Shown here: positions 10,008-24,458 of the stretch, piece by piece
Layout of the letters: each line of letters starts with the position of its first letter
Position numbering within the stretch: position 1 is the stretch's first letter
Source of the DNA: Cruorifilaria tuberocauda
Lineage: Eukaryota; Nematoda; Chromadorea; Rhabditida; Onchocercidae
Assembly: GCA_013365365.1 (NCBI GenBank)
Contig: JABVXU010000037.1
Coordinates: 186,001-250,000, forward strand
DNA: 64,000 bases
Direction: 5' to 3'
Made by a program: the position numbers and the translations under genes
Notes under the pieces: model-generated
Told to the model about the DNA's origin: nothing
Databases searched by the model: none
Seen by the model: only the letters and a program-made list of their open reading frames with translations

Positions 10008-13000
10008 CTGAAATAAACGAAATCAACTACATAATGTACGGATATGTGATTTCGACAAAATTAATGGTAACAAAACGAAGTGATTCATATTTCAAACAAA
10101 TTAAATCAAATACGGTATCTACAAATAATCTTTCTTTTTCAGCCTCATTACAACCATACCATTTAAAGATTATTAAATCTCTCATTTAATCAATGAACCC
10201 GATACAATTCATGCATTATACTGTAATGGCCAATGAATATTTAAAATAACCGAATTAAACAAGAAACTCTAATTTTTCCCTCTTCTCCTTTTTATATGAA
10301 ATTACTGTAATTTTAGTTCCCCGAGTGGTTCATTCCATTATAAATTTAATTAGTGCTTAATGAAAAGTTTACATACTAAAGCCTATTTAAAGGCTATTTT
10401 ACCAATTTTCAACCTAAAGTTATCGCATAGTAAGATATTCTAATCTAATAAAGTACACATGTTAAAAACATCAAAAAAAAATTTTTCTGAAAAATAAAAA
10501 GATGAAAAAACCTAATAATTTGAGAAAAAAATTATGATTTATTGAGTTATCAATATGTAACAATTAGGGATCATGAAATAATATTATGAATAAGTAGCAG
10601 CATCCCTAATATTCCAAATAATATTATACTGTAATAGGATAAATCTGAATTAAGTTATAAATAACTTAATAAATATGAGGGAAAAAAAGTAAAGGAATGG
10701 AGGTAAGAAGAAATTTGACTGCTACTCCGAGCTGCAATTGAGGAATACTGAAAACTAAAAATAGTCTTGGCTGAAGTAGTGCCAGCTTCGCCTCTAACAA
10801 CTTCTACACTAACATTCTGCACTTCCTCTTATCACTCATTTCTCGAAAATCTCGACAGAGGAAGAGAGAGAGTGAAAGAAGGAAGGAAGAGAAAAAAATT
10901 AAGAATGATCTCTATTACATGAGTCATAAGAAGACAAAAAAATGCATGCATCCAATCTAAATTGCATCAAAAAACAGAAAAAACAAACAAGAAAAAAATC
11001 AATGAATATAATTTCAATTGAAAAAGAAAGAGAAAAAAATCACAATCTAAATTAAAGATAAAATAATTAAAGGTCATATGATACGAGCCTAACGCCTCCA
11101 CGAGGAGATTAGCTGTTAAAATACATTTGTGCATCACTACTTCTCTTCCACTTTCTTCATTTTACTTATCCCTTCAACAAACTCATGTCTTCTGAATCAT
11201 AATGGAAGGAAAATAATCTCCCTATCAACAATGTTTAACTAACTAAGATAAAAAAACTAAAATAATGAATGGTAGATATTAATATCAAACCAGAATCATT
11301 CGATTTCTCTATTTCACAAAGAACTCAACAAGCACCATTATTTTCAAAATTCGTTTCAAGAACGTTTAGAAAGAAACATAGAAAATCAAAGCATTTCTAT
11401 GATGGAAATCATCAGTTGATAATCTCTCCGCTATTCTCATCATGCTCATTTTGAATTTTTTTCACTAGTTAATGAGAACCATTTCTTCTAATATGAGGTT
11501 TAATCAGCTGCTCGATGTATATTATATACACAACTCTAGAGAGCTCACCATTTTGTTTTTACTGCTCATTTATTCTTTTCTGTTCTATTCTTTCCAGAAA
11601 AAAAAACATACATTATTATGACATTTCTTATCAAAATATTATTTTAAGCATTTAACCTTTCATCAAACAAAATTGCCATTTCAACGACTTTTATCTACAG
11701 AAAATGTTTCAAGATATGTTAAACTTGCAAAATGAAATTTGTAGTAGAACCATTAAATAACATATTAATGAATATAGAAGGAAAAAGATGAGAAAAAAGA
11801 TTCATATGAACAAAGGCGAATAACCATAACAACAAAATTAACATCAACACTGATGGGCTTATTTAGTTATGTGACAAATATTAAAAGTTCAAGTGAAATA
11901 ACAAAAGAAAAATGGGAATAACACTTAATAAGAATGGGCCACTAATTGAGGGAAAAATTGGAAGAAACTAGAACAGGCACTGTTTCAAAAATAATGAAAT
12001 GTCTGGTCAAAAAATATCTTAAGCTATCATTTCAGTAATATATTTTTACCTTCTTTAATTGATGTACAAAACATCCCATAACACCAAACCCAAAAAATCT
12101 TTTCATTCATAAAACTTAAATACCGAAATATAATTAGCGGGACATTTAGGATAGTATCAGTAGTATCTACTAGCACCATGTAAAAATGTAGATTGTTTCA
12201 TCATTTACTTGACAAATGATTAAATTCATCATGAGAAACCAGGAATTGAACCATTTTCTTTTGTAGAATAAAAATTAGAACTTAACCCATTAACAATTGT
12301 AGATAGCGATTTATCCTATCCATAATAAGACTGTAATACTTTGGGTATCGTGGTGTCATTTAAAAACTCTTATAGCACAGTAAGGTGAAATTTAATCAAG
12401 ACAAGTATAAAATATGCAATGTAATAACAATAATATTAAATAGAAAATATAACATAATATACGTAATGATACAAATCAATAGAGAATTTTCAATTTATTT
12501 CAATACAATCAAAAAAATATGACAATTCTATTGCCTACCAGTTCTATTTCCCAGTTCAACTTTTATCCATTTTATGCTAATGAATCCTTTTACTACTAGC
12601 CCATATGTCTTGTAATTCAAAATGAGAATTGATTAGCACAGCTAACTTTTCCAACACGAAAAATTTCAGCAAAATAAAAAGAAAATTACATTGAACCACT
12701 TAAAGAAAATTTTTTTTTGAAATAAAGTACAAACGAATATTTAAAAGTTATCTATCACATTTATCATGTTCATCTAATATTTATATTGATGATTGAAAGA
12801 AAAGTGTAGATTGGAGAAGAGAATATAAAGTGATCAAAAACAACAAGTAATCAAGTCGAACTTAACTGATGAAAGTTCTCACCTATCATTTAGCAACAGT
12901 AAGGTAAAAAACTGTAAACAATGATGATTGATGTACATAAAAAAGACATTATCGAGAGATGCTTTCTGTTTCCATATCGAATTAACTCCCCTCTCCGCTT

Positions 13001-13857
13001 CCTCTGGAATCTTTTCCCCTTTGCTCTCTGCAATGCTCTTTTATGAAACAATCAATTTCCCTTCTTCTCTAAATCATTTGAAGTGAAAACGATTCTTAAT
13101 GAAAACTTTTCGAATTCTCCTACTCCACTCTATTAAATATTTTCTCTCCCTCTTCTTTCTTGCTTATCGCGAATTCTCTCGTTGTCATTCCTGCTGCAAT
13201 CAAAATGAGCATCAGAATTACTCTGTTTTCTATTCATATGAGAGTGTTTCCATTTACGATCAAAAAATAAAAACTTGAAATATTTCCAAATCGCCTATAA
13301 TTATAACACTAATCGAACTGAAACTAACTACGATACACGAATCAGATTGAACAGATTCATTGGACCAACATGGATTAAGCTGGTTGAGCAAATCTAAATA
13401 AGACTATTTATCAGCCTATACAGGTATATAATTTAATAATCCTAAATATATTCCATTCCGACCAATTTTGACCAGCATATAATAAAGCACCACGGAAGAG
13501 TGGCATATTCAGGAAAAACATTAAGCAAGTATATTTTTTTTTTGTTGTGAGTATAAAAATACTAAAAAACAAAGAATTCATGTTGTGTTAAGAATGTGCT
13601 TATCAAATACAATCTACTACCTGCACAGAGGATGGAAGAATCATTAAAAAGAATGCTGTTCATAACAGTACTATATTAGTATTCAATTCAAACACAAAGA
13701 AAATGATTTGGAATATTTACATAATTGAAATTTAAAATATTCAATGTAAAACAGTTATGATTTCAACAGAGTTTAGCGTTTAATGACAAAAAAGGCTATT
13801 ATAGTCATAACTTAGAGATAGAAATGACCAAAAGTATGGAATTACTTTGTGATTAAT
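10008..13857. other. Noncoding 3.8 kb between unrecognised gene and CARMIL
   Basis: Very AT-rich with no recognised gene. A short exon-like minus-strand frame at about 10838-10690 (includes VEVVRGEAGTTSAKT) follows a TGCAG acceptor and could be an upstream exon of the unrecognised gene. It has no recognisable homology. A purine run (GAGGAAGAGAGAGAG...) lies at about 10857-10900 and a small hairpin (CCTC..GAGG) near 11095-11110. Confidence 0.4.
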
Positions 13858-16800
13858 TCATGAACGACGGCCAAATGGAGCATCTGTAGATGAAAACAAA
13901 CGCGCCATATCAGCGACTGATTTACGACTTGATCTGCTGTCACCATCTATAGTACAACTTACCGGACGAACTGCAACAGTTTGATCAGGCTTAGGTGGCA
14001 AAGTCGGGGGCACGACAGGTGCACCTGTTTTGTTTCGTCTTGGTACAATAGGTGGTGCAGCTATTGCTGAAGCATTAGCTGAAGGTAGTAAAGATGCAGT
14101 CAACGGTTGGACTGCTCCAGATCTTGTACCCGTGAAGTTTTCTTGATAGGGAGGTAGAATAGCACAGCCACGTGTCACAGCTGGTGAACCCGAACGATAT
14201 TCATCACTAATCGACAAATTGCTGGAATGAGCGTCAACTTCTGATTCGCCAGGTGAACAGGTAACCGACTCATTAGCTGCAATATCGTACACAGTGGAAT
14301 TTTCACCACTTTCGTTTCCACTATGACTCTGGTGAACTTCTAAGGGTATCTGAGGCTGAAAATGGAAATCCAAATTTAGTTCTGTTTAACCTGAATATTG
14401 AACTCTGCTAAATCTGTTACGACTTAATTTCAATAATATTGATCATCCTCAACACCCACCTTGATCCTTTTGAAATTTCTCATCGCTCTTGGACGGCATT
14501 TTGATGGATGATTCAAAGCAGAAGGCATGGGAGGAGCGTCCAAATTAACCTTGTCTCCCACTTCATCAATGGATAATTCCGTAATCACCGATTTCGGGCG
14601 ATGTGATCTAAAACAACAAAGTGAATTACGACACTAATTTAAATCCCAAGTGCAACATGTATTCCGTACGAAACCTTAAATTTTCCCGCTTATGGATACT
14701 TAAACAAAAGTCACGTTACCTCACAGTGACTAGTTTTGTAGAATTCGATGCGCTGATATTCGGTGAACCGTCACTTTCGTTTTGTAATTCTCCTTCTTCT
14801 TTCTCCACGTTGTTATATCGTACATAGTAATCATTTACAATCCCTTGCACAGTTTCACTGATCAACTTCCACTTTGTTTTGCTGAAAAATGACGATTAAA
14901 AAGGTAAAACTAAGTAACAAGTAACATCGATTAAAATGCCGCTATATTTTAAATTTATTTATGATGAATTCTCACAACTTTGCAGATTATCGCTGATTAA
15001 CTGCTAATGAATAGTTCTCACTATTCTCAGCAGATTCGGAGCTTCCGAGGAATATCTTCTAAGACTTTCAAGACATAGGATAGTGATTTCGTCTTGACAC
15101 AAAATCTTAATGTAAACATTAATTTGAAATGATTATAAAGTTTATTCAAACAAGTAATAATATATGCAAACTTGCCATAGATAACTGATGATATTGTTCA
15201 TTAAGGTTTCACGAGCAAGCGCATTGTGTTTTATGGCTAAAGCACGCTTATTCGAGCCTTCCTTTTCAGCTACTTTCATAACCGGATGTAAAGCTTGCTG
15301 CAAAAAAATCAACATTATTCCCAAAGAAAGATCACATTCCAGAAACAAGGATAACAAAGATTTAGAAAAGTTCAAACCTTAACACTGCTTAATAGAACGT
15401 CATCTAAACGAGAGACAACATCATACGCTATTTTTTCCAGTTCAATGTCCAGTTGTTCGGATAAATCTAATGTATCTAGCGACCGTTTCAGTTCTTCAAA
15501 ACGGATTTTTGAATTTCCTTCATTGCATGATTCAACTTCCTGAAAGCTACAAATAATAAGAAATCCATAGGTTAACTTAAAACATATAGCCAACATAGAA
15601 AATAAAACCAAAAATTCATAGCTCTACCTGTTTTAAAGCAATTAACGAACAAATATATTGCTTTTCAGAGTGGTTACGTCCTGCACGATTTTTTTCCACG
15701 CATGTTTCAATCTGAAATATTTATATTTGCTTTTAAAAAATTCCATGAAAACTCTAATTTTATGCATTTTTTGATGTCACAAGTTGATGTCAAATCTGAT
15801 ATTTTATAACCAGCACTGTTGCTATTATGAGAGCAATTTTTAGCTTCTAATAAAGCATACCTCGGTGAGTGCTGCCAGCATTTTTGCACGATCTGCTCGA
15901 TTTAGCGATTCCGCTACATCAATTACAGGAAAAGGAAGTGAAATGAGCGTTGAATTGCTGAAGATAAAATCAAAAAAAAAAATAACATGAAATAAAGTGA
16001 GTCAATGTAAAAAAATCTATTCAAAAGACATTTTTTTGCAACATAAATTACTTCAGCCACAAATAAGGACTCCGAAAGATATATAGATTTTGCCATAACT
16101 CCACATCAAAATATCTCAACTAAACGATTATCTTTCACTTGATAATATAACTGATAAGTCCAATATTCCTGATCATCTTAAAACTTACAGTATTAAAGAA
16201 TGTGCAATATCTACATATCCATCACTGGTGATTTGATTTTTATCAATAAGAATCGTTTTTAAGGACGTATTAATTTGCAGAGCCTTTGCCAAAAGGCGAG
16301 CACCAAAATTGCCCATTTCATTACCTGAACAAGATGACAATGATTCGATATTGTTTTTACTGAAAAATAAAGTATAAATCAAAGTTCACTGTCATCAAAA
16401 CAAAACTTTCTAAAAATTACCAGTTATGTCAAGGTAATGCAACGAAGATGCAACACCAAGTGTATTTAATAGTACGCTTAAATGTGAACCCAAACGACAA
16501 TCTGCGATCGATAATTCGTTTAATCTCTAAAATTTTTGAAATTTTAACTTTCACATGATAATTTGTCTAAATACTCTTATTGCTAACTGATATGGATACT
16601 CCGACCTTTTTTTAGCGCGCTTGTCTGCCATGTAGTATAATTCTCTAAATTCTCCAAATTTGATATCAATAACAATGGGCAATTAGTAAATTATCATTTG
16701 TAATTTCAGTAAATCATATTTTCCCTGAATGAGTATAAAAAGAAATAAACTAGAATCAAAATTATTGAAATTTCACTTTTTTATGTAACCTTATAAAACT

Positions 16801-19800
16801 TCTACTTCTAACTATTTTTTAAATAAGAAAGAAATTAGAAAATCTACAATTAACGAAGCTGTATGAAATTGTCTTAGGAATTTACCGAGTCATCCTCACC
16901 AATAAGTTTGACAATTTCTAAGAGAACGTTAGACACCATTGTAGTATTCTTAGAGCCTCGTTTCCAGTTTGGAAAATTAGCACCACTCAAATCCAATTTG
17001 GTAAGATGACACATTTGTGAAGTTGCCAAAACTACTGGTAACAATTCCGAATCCAAATTATTGTCTTTCAGTGACAATGTGCAAACATCTACTCCACTAA
17101 GACAACTTTCCAACACATTCATTGAACTTCTGCAGTAGTCTTATAAAAAAAGCTGTTGTTTAACTTTTTTTTAAAACGATAAAAGAATAAATTTATAAAT
17201 TTATATTCACTTTTTCACTTTTAAAAGAATTCACTTTTTAACTAACTGTCTTTGGATCGAATTCACCAATGACATTAATGAAAGAAGACCCAGTTACCGA
17301 TCCTCATCCCAAAAATCATTCGGGATAAAACTTTAATTAAAATCATAAAAATAGTCATAACTTGAAAAATTGATAACATTCAGATAACACGTAAGGAACC
17401 TTATATTCTGAAAATACAACACCATTCTCTATAAAGCGAGAGGGACTCTAATACGCAATTAGAACTTACAGCATGATTTCAATTCCAAACAGGTGAAAGT
17501 TTAGATTTTACTACTAAAATATTTACCTGTCACAGACACCATTCAAATGTAATGTGAATGGTTTCAACTGCTGATTACTTGCAAGACCAAGAAGCAAAGC
17601 CTGAAATAATTTATTATGTGGATAGAATAACTTTCAGTCCATCCAATGACGAATTTTTATCAGAAGAAAATAACTTTAAAAAACTAGTATCAGTACTAAA
17701 ATGGAGCTTTACTCCTCCATTCACAATCTATTCTGCTTCATTACCAACTAATTAGAATATGGTAGATTAATGTAGGTACCTTTAAAATATCCGCATTTAA
17801 CGTAGTATTCGAAAAATCAAGTTGTTTCAGTGCTACAGCAGTAGAAAAATATTCTTTCATTTGTTGAGCATTTTCTTTACTGCGACGACCCGTCTGACAA
17901 CCCGCTAATCTGGAATTAAATAACTGAAATAACAAAGGATCCGTAAAGCTTCATTTATCAATAAAATTTAGAGTGAACAACTGTATTGATATAGACCAAA
18001 GTAAAGTGTCGATTATATTGGTCGACTTACGGATAGAATATTATCACCAACGAGTTAAAGTACTGAAAAATAATAATTACAAAAGCAATGAAAGAAGCAA
18101 GCAATTATTGGTTAACTGATTAACCACCTGCAAAATAACAATAATAATTTTAGAAAGACTGACGAACTTTAGTATTTCCAATTGTAAGCCGCCGTAAATT
18201 AGTGAAGCCCACAACTTGTCGATATTAATACCAGTCCCGGACAGATTCAAAACTCGAAGACTAATACATAGTGATAACAATTGGAGTAAATCGCTGACAT
18301 CCTGCATACGATAATAATTAGAAGTGAAACCAAAAGAAAATTAAGTAATTAACTCATTTAACAGATTTCGCTGTACATTATATAAATATTTTGTCTTATC
18401 CGCATCCTATTCATACAATTTTTAGCTGATTAGTCTTATGGTAGCGCTTATCGTGTTCAAATTTAAATATTATTTTCAGCTGCCATTTCTCTGCTACGAT
18501 TTTTCATAAAGAAAATATTTGCATGCAATAATCATAGATAAAAAAATTTCTAATTGATTCATCATATTGCTTTACACATCATCTGCCGATTACCTCTTTC
18601 AAACTGTTCCCTGAAAAATCAAGCGTAGCTAGAAATTTGCACTCAGGAATTGCGTTTGCTTTGATTCCTTGCAAAATTCCATAGCACACTTGATTAACAC
18701 TTTTCTCTGACATCCCACATTCGGAAAGTGTTAATGACTGTAGTGACGTTAATTTCGACAGCAAAGTTGATAAGGCGGCGAAACCTGGAATAAATTTTGT
18801 AACAGCAAGTATTGACATACGATCTTCAACATTTCCTTTATAAAATTTCAATAGAGTTCTTTTGAAAAAAATTAAAAAACATAAGGATAACGAAATAAGA
18901 CCTTTTTTATCATCCAAAATATTCTTGGAAAAATCTATTTCTTCCAAAGAGGACGAACTATTTTGCAAAGCATTCGAAAAGGACGCAATAAAATCTCTAA
19001 AAGTTATAGCAAAATGACAAAATCTGATATTCCGTATTTCACTAAAGAAATGATATCAAGAATTTAATTTATTTTATTTTAAAATATTTAAAAGTAGAAG
19101 GATGATATGCGCCATCTTTTATTTTTGCGATATATTTGCATAATTTAAAAGAAACTGTCTAATCTTTACTCCATAGCACTGCAATTGAGGAAGGAGAGGA
19201 TAGTAGGCATCTTTTCGTTCGGATCTAACTTGAGGAATATATAATGTTAAAAAAGATAAAACTTGCTTTGGGAGAGCACAGCTACGAAGAATAAGTACTT
19301 TTAGAGAACGTGAATTACGAACAACTGATAGAATAATATCCACAAGATCTGAACCTAATTTGATATCATCTATATATAAGCCCGTAAAATAGCAGGAATA
19401 TTGACATACAGCCACGATGGGCAGCAAATCTCTGAAAACACGATATTTCATGTCTCTTTATGCCTTTACACTTTTTTTTTTGGGAAGTTTAGGAGAATAA
19501 AAAAATTATGCAAATACTATAAAAAGAATTCATTCCTATTCCACAATCAGACTAATTCTGTAAAATTATCAAAAATCTTGCTTTTATTCATTAAAACGCT
19601 TGATACTTTGAAAATCAAAAATCACTTTATGAGAATCAGTATAAGGAATAAGCATATATATGTATAAATAAATGTATAAATTAATAGATGTGTAAAAAAT
19701 GGAAAATCACCTTGGAAGCAAATGAGTGAAGTCATCCAATCTTAAAACATGAATTCCATGCGTAGCATATATTTTCTCTACATCCTGAAAAGAAAAATTT

Positions 19801-21084
19801 TGAGAATTCCTGTTAATCTTGAAATGTAAATTAAGTTGGAATGAAAAAAAAAACATATTTGAAGAATCTTACCCAAACAACTTCATCACGGAACGGTTGG
19901 TCATAATAATCACAAACAGCAGCGTAAGATCTACGAAAATTGTGACATGGTAGATACGGTCGACTGTTAGATAAAAACCAAAATTCGTTATATAAATTGC
20001 TTGGGCTTAATTCCAACAAATTCCTGAATGCATTTTACAAACGATGACGTGCAAACAACTGGATGTAATTCATATTTAAATAATTAAATGTAAGAAGAAA
20101 CCTAAATGAGATCTAACTCAATTTGATTTCAATTTTCAGCTAAGAAATACGTCAAAAAGTTTAACATATCCTTGTCTACCTTAGATTTCGAGCAATATCC
20201 GGAAAATAATGCTTAAAAGCGGAAAGTACAGAAAGAGCAATATTTTTGGAACCATTTTCTAAACGAATTAAAATGCGCCTTTTGCCCAAAAAACTTTCAT
20301 CTAGACCAAAACACACCTAAAAAGATTATTTTGGGGAAAAACACTGACGTTTGAATTGAAAATAAAAAGTTAACAAACATTTGTTTCAAATACATTTTAT
20401 TTTCTCTTCTTTAATAACCTAATAGTCCTGATATTTAGAAACAATTTAATTCTGATATTCCTCCTACTGATAAGTGGATTCATTTTATTATACGAAATAC
20501 TAAATCTCAATATTTACAGCTAACGATTACTTATTTCCATAAATTATCATTAGCTGTCAAAAAGTTTTATTAAACAAGGACAAAGTGCTTAATACTAATG
20601 AAAAACGTTAATAAATAATTACTTCATTATCGCTGACAATTTGTACGATACGTATTGATAAGATATGGAAGGTTCGGTCAATTTTCAACGAAGACGGTGT
20701 TTTCCCACTTAATATGAAAATACGGAATTTTGATAAGGCGAAAATTCGACTTTCAAACTTGTCTGTTTTTGTAGCACACTCTACGCCACACGCCAATCGG
20801 CAATCCCAGAATTTTGAACCGAATATGGAATTACATTTTTCTGTAATGACAAGATCCTATCGGTTCATCTGTTTATAGCATTTTAGCACTTCGAATCGAC
20901 AAAACTAATGTATAATCAGTATTCATTTATCTGATGTTTCTATTAGTGATCAGTATTCTACTTTTATATTTCAAAATTAAATGAAAATAAACAAAACAAA
21001 ATAATTTCTTTTAATTAAACATAAATCTGTGATACCTTGAACATAACTGCATAATTCGGCGTGTACGCCTCGTGATAACGACAT
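13858..21084 (-). CDS. crml-1: CARMIL family protein (capping protein, Arp2/3 and myosin I linker), about 20 exons
   Basis: CARMILs bind actin capping protein at the plasma membrane and loosen its hold on barbed ends. Reading on the minus strand, exon 1 (21084-21036, [11 protein letters not shown]) and exon 2 (20840-20623) give the N-terminal PH-like domain ([20 protein letters not shown]). The diagnostic CARMIL block [19 protein letters not shown] follows at about 19970-19870, then [19 protein letters not shown] (about 19785-19715). Leucine-rich repeats run from about 19450 to 16185 ([46 protein letters not shown]). A helical region with [16 protein letters not shown] lies at about 15600-15180. 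The capping-protein-interaction motif [10 protein letters not shown] is at 14516-14487. The last exon (14355-13858) is Ser/Pro-rich with SH3-type PPIVPRR and VPPTLPPKP. Exon borders between about 20 and 15 kb were not all fixed. Confidence 0.9.
14463..14516 (-). other. CPI (capping protein interaction) motif in CARMIL
   Basis: The encoded [18 protein letters not shown] matches the CPI pattern L-x-H-x-[ST]-x-x-R-P-[KR] with a basic tail, seen in vertebrate CARMILs. It is followed directly by a GTGGGT donor and lies between the helical region and the proline-rich tail, as in the family. It supports capping-protein binding by this nematode protein. Confidence 0.75.
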
Positions 21085-22753
21085 GTTTTAGATGGTTTCC
21101 ACCCTTTACATACCCATTTGCTTCGCACTGTTCTATTCACAACTTAAAAAAGATATTCATGGAATTTGTAGGAATTATGCGCGAACATTTGATGAGAAGT
21201 AAAATGTAGTGTGAGATATAAGTAGATCTAATTGATAAGGTTCCAATGTAGCCAGTAGTCTTTTCCCTGCATCCATAGCAGTGGGTGGATAGGAAAAGCA
21301 ACATCACAGCTATCTGAATGAAACAGAGCCGGTAAATAAAAGAATAGATCGGAATAGAAATGAACATCTGGACACTATCTGGACATTCCAACGAAACATG
21401 AAAGCCTGACAGACCAGAACGAAACATGAGGAGATACATATAAGCAATGCAACATTTTCTTAATACTTAAGTATAAAATACTCGAGTCATATCATAATAT
21501 GACGTATAATCATCCGACAGAACAGGAAGCATAGTAACACATTTTAAAAAAGCATCGGATGACAAACTTAAAAATAATGATCTCCAGTTATTATTGATAA
21601 TAAGACAGAGTAATAAGAAGATTATCAGTTCACCTTGTTATCAGAAGGATCACAACTAATTCATGACAGCATATTCCCTTTACTTAACTTTTTCTTTTCT
21701 ATTTCTCTCACATATTCTTAGCTTAATTTTTTCTTTTTCCTTCTCCTTTTTTCTTACTCCTTTTTATTCTTACTTTCCCTCATTTCTACTCCATCCCATT
21801 CTTATTTTATCGATATTTTTTTTAACTTCAATTTTTTTCAAACAGTAAACTTTTGGCAGTAAGTCAAAGGACATGCTGCAAGAGTATCGGGACCGAATTG
21901 CAAAATTTTGCAATTAATGCTTCACATCATACGTAATATTGCTATTCACCATCCATACGTCACCTCCACATCTCAGAGAATACCGCCCTCACACCCCGAA
22001 CTTATTTAATCCGCCTGTCGATGTGTCATCACGACATATCAAGATAGCTGCAGAACTCAGATGAAAATGACTGCTGCAACGCTATTCCCATAGGGAGGCA
22101 TTTGTCAGACTTACGAAATTGTTGGGCGTCTTGTCAGTGTCCTCTTTTTGTTTGGTTAGGACTTCTTTGTGATAATCAATATCATCGAGACTGCATTCGT
22201 TCTTTTACGCTAATTAAACGTTTTGGACTGGGACTTCCTGGAAGCTTTTCTTTCTCTAATCCTCGATTGATAAATCGGGGTAAGATATTTTCATAGTATC
22301 TATGCAAATATTATATTTCGATTGTTCTTCTAGTTATCTTCATTTTTCTCAAATTCTTCTAGCACCGCATTAAAGTACTACTGTCATTACCGATATATAT
22401 TCTGTTTTGGCTTCCCCATATTCATAAATGTTGCTCTAAAAGTTAGATTTTCATCCAACCTTTCTGAAACATTGTTAGCAAAACTACTTCTTCAGTAGCT
22501 TACTGCTCACCGGAAATTTTTACAACCTAACTGTTCTGGATCATTTCTGTTATTCATTTTTTAATTCGTACTTTAGCTTTCATTAATAATTATACTGACG
22601 TAGGATGGATATGCGCCATCCCGGACCATACATACTTTTTGCTCAGTCGTATTTGCTTTCAGATTTATTTGAAATTGATAAATGTATTTCAGTATGAAAT
22701 TTATTTGTTATGATAATATCGTACAGGAAATTCAATGGCATTGAAAAGATAAA
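21085..22753. promoter_or_regulatory. Divergent promoter region between CARMIL and VPS25
   Basis: The CARMIL start (minus) and VPS25 start (plus) face away from each other across 1.7 kb, so both promoters should lie here. It includes a T/C-rich tract at about 21680-21840 and the less AT-rich stretch 21950-22260. Short frames in it (21137-21439 minus, 22102-22296 plus) resemble no known protein. A sequence GATATGCGCCATC at about 22608-22620 also occurs at about 19104-19116 inside CARMIL. Confidence 0.45.
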
Positions 22754-24343
22754 ATGTCATTTAAATGGCCATGGCAGTATGAATTCCCACCATTTTTCAC
22801 GTAAGTTATTAAAAAAAGAAAAAAGACATCATTAAAGATATTTTTTTGGACATTGAGAAAGAGCTGATTTTTTGGATTTTGTTCTAAAAATAGTTTTAGA
22901 AAAATTTTTTTAAACCTATGCTTTATGATAGTAAAAATTTGTTAACTGGTCAAAAATCTTCAAATGATGCTTTTACGCTACTGTTATTATCTCAGGATCC
23001 TTCCAATCTCATGGTCCTGTTATCGCGAAGCGAATTTCGGATTAGCCATGATGTTCATTACTTTTGATTGCTTGATTTTTCTCCTCACAAAGCATACTTT
23101 ATAATAATTATATTTATGTTTCTGATATTAAACAAGTACACTTCAGTAGATAAGTTTGAAGTTCATTCTCTTGTTTCATTCATGTTCATTTTATTCTAGC
23201 TTACAAACTACCTTAATAACTCGTGAAAAACAGTTGGAAGCTTGGAGTCGATTAGTCGTTGACTATTGCCAATTTCATAAAATTTATACAGTGGATTTGG
23301 CAGATATATCAAATTCGGAATTGTTCGTTAATAGCACTCTCAACCGAAAATTGCCGCTAGACGGCGTACGAGTAGTGTTCGATTATCTGGAGCATAAAAG
23401 TAAGTGATATGGAAAATATTTGCCCCAAATTTGTTTGTGGTAAAATAATCACCTTTATTTTTTTATCATATTTTGAAAATAGAGCTTAACCAAAGTTTTT
23501 GAATTAATTAAACAACAATAATGTTAGTTCGTTCTCTCCGTGATCCTTCTGCTTACAACGTCATTTTACTGCAAATAACAGTAGCCGATAGTAATTTGTA
23601 ATTTTTCGTAAAATTAAAAAAAAACTTTATTTTAAATTTAATGATTATGGGAGAGAGATTAATGATTAAATAAAAAACCTGATTTGTAGGGCATATTGAT
23701 TGGTTAGATAAAACCAAAAATCGGTGTCATATCTACTGGAGGCGTCCAGAGGAGTGGGCTATTCTCATATACGAGTGGGCAGTAAGTAACAGTTTACTCA
23801 ACACTCCCTGTACTTTGTACGAAATAACACAAGGAGACGACGTTACACAGGAATGTCAGTTGGAGGCTTATTAATTTTTATTCCAAACATAAATTTTCAT
23901 AGCACTGCATGGAGGGAAATTAATAATTATAATACTAATAATCGGACATACAAAGAAGTTAGGTATATGTTGCGACAAGAGATTTTTTGATTATTATATG
24001 TGTAATTTCAGGAAACAAAAATTGAATTTAAAATTCTTATTTTAGTTAAATAGTTTGAGCATTGAAAAACTGGATTTTGAATTCATGCCGAGTAATTTTT
24101 AGCAGTGAGATCAATTTTTTAATTCTATAAATTAAAGAATTAAATTAATTTGGAACTGTTCAAAATTCTAAGTGATTTACTTTTCTGGCAGAGAAATTCA
24201 TGAATAATATTATTTAAATTATAGCTTTTTACGGTTTGGATAAAGACGTATTGTTGAAGTCGCTGGCAATTCTTGTTGAACAGCGTCGTGCTCAATTATT
24301 GAATAGTGGGACCGGAACAGAAGGCGTAAAATTTCTGCAGTAG
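22754..24343 (+). CDS. vps-25: VPS25, ESCRT-II subunit, 4 exons, 176 aa
   Basis: VPS25 is the winged-helix subunit of ESCRT-II. It links ESCRT-I to ESCRT-III (VPS20) when ubiquitinated cargo is sorted into multivesicular bodies. Exons are 22754-22800, 23200-23399, 23690-23854 and 24225-24343. All junctions are GT-AG and in phase, and give 176 aa, the same length as I recall for human VPS25. Family marks are the N-terminus FKWPWQYEFPPFFTLQ, TREKQLEAWSRLVVDYC, LNRKLPLDGVRVV, the tryptophan-rich IYWRRPEEWA and CTLYEITQGDD. The C-terminus ends GTEGVKFLQ. The next gene begins 115 bp after the stop. Confidence 0.95.
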
Positions 24344-24458
24344 AGTAACTCTGTTAGTCTTGGCGTATTTGAAAAGAAAATGATCTCATAATTCCGCATA
24401 GCTCAAGATTAGAATTTTATTGATCAGAAATAAGTTTAGTTCATCTCATTGCAGAAAA
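24344..24458 (+). promoter_or_regulatory. Operon-like intergenic spacer with trans-splice acceptor
   Basis: Only 115 bp separate the VPS25 stop from the TRMT61A start. The sequence TCTCATTGCAG ends four bases before the ATG (GCAG/AAAAATG), which is typical of a spliced-leader acceptor on a downstream operon gene. Confidence 0.65.

Noticed and set aside
21036..21130. Alternative reading of CARMIL exon 1 ([16 protein letters not shown] frame)
   Set aside because: It is open to the same donor, but in a phase that does not join exon 2. The frame starting [11 protein letters not shown] joins in phase and fits the family better.
21137..21439. 100-codon hydrophobic minus frame upstream of CARMIL
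   Set aside because: The CARMIL start at 21084 splices cleanly to exon 2, and this frame does not continue into it. It was considered as a signal-anchor exon, but it lacks a usable donor in phase.
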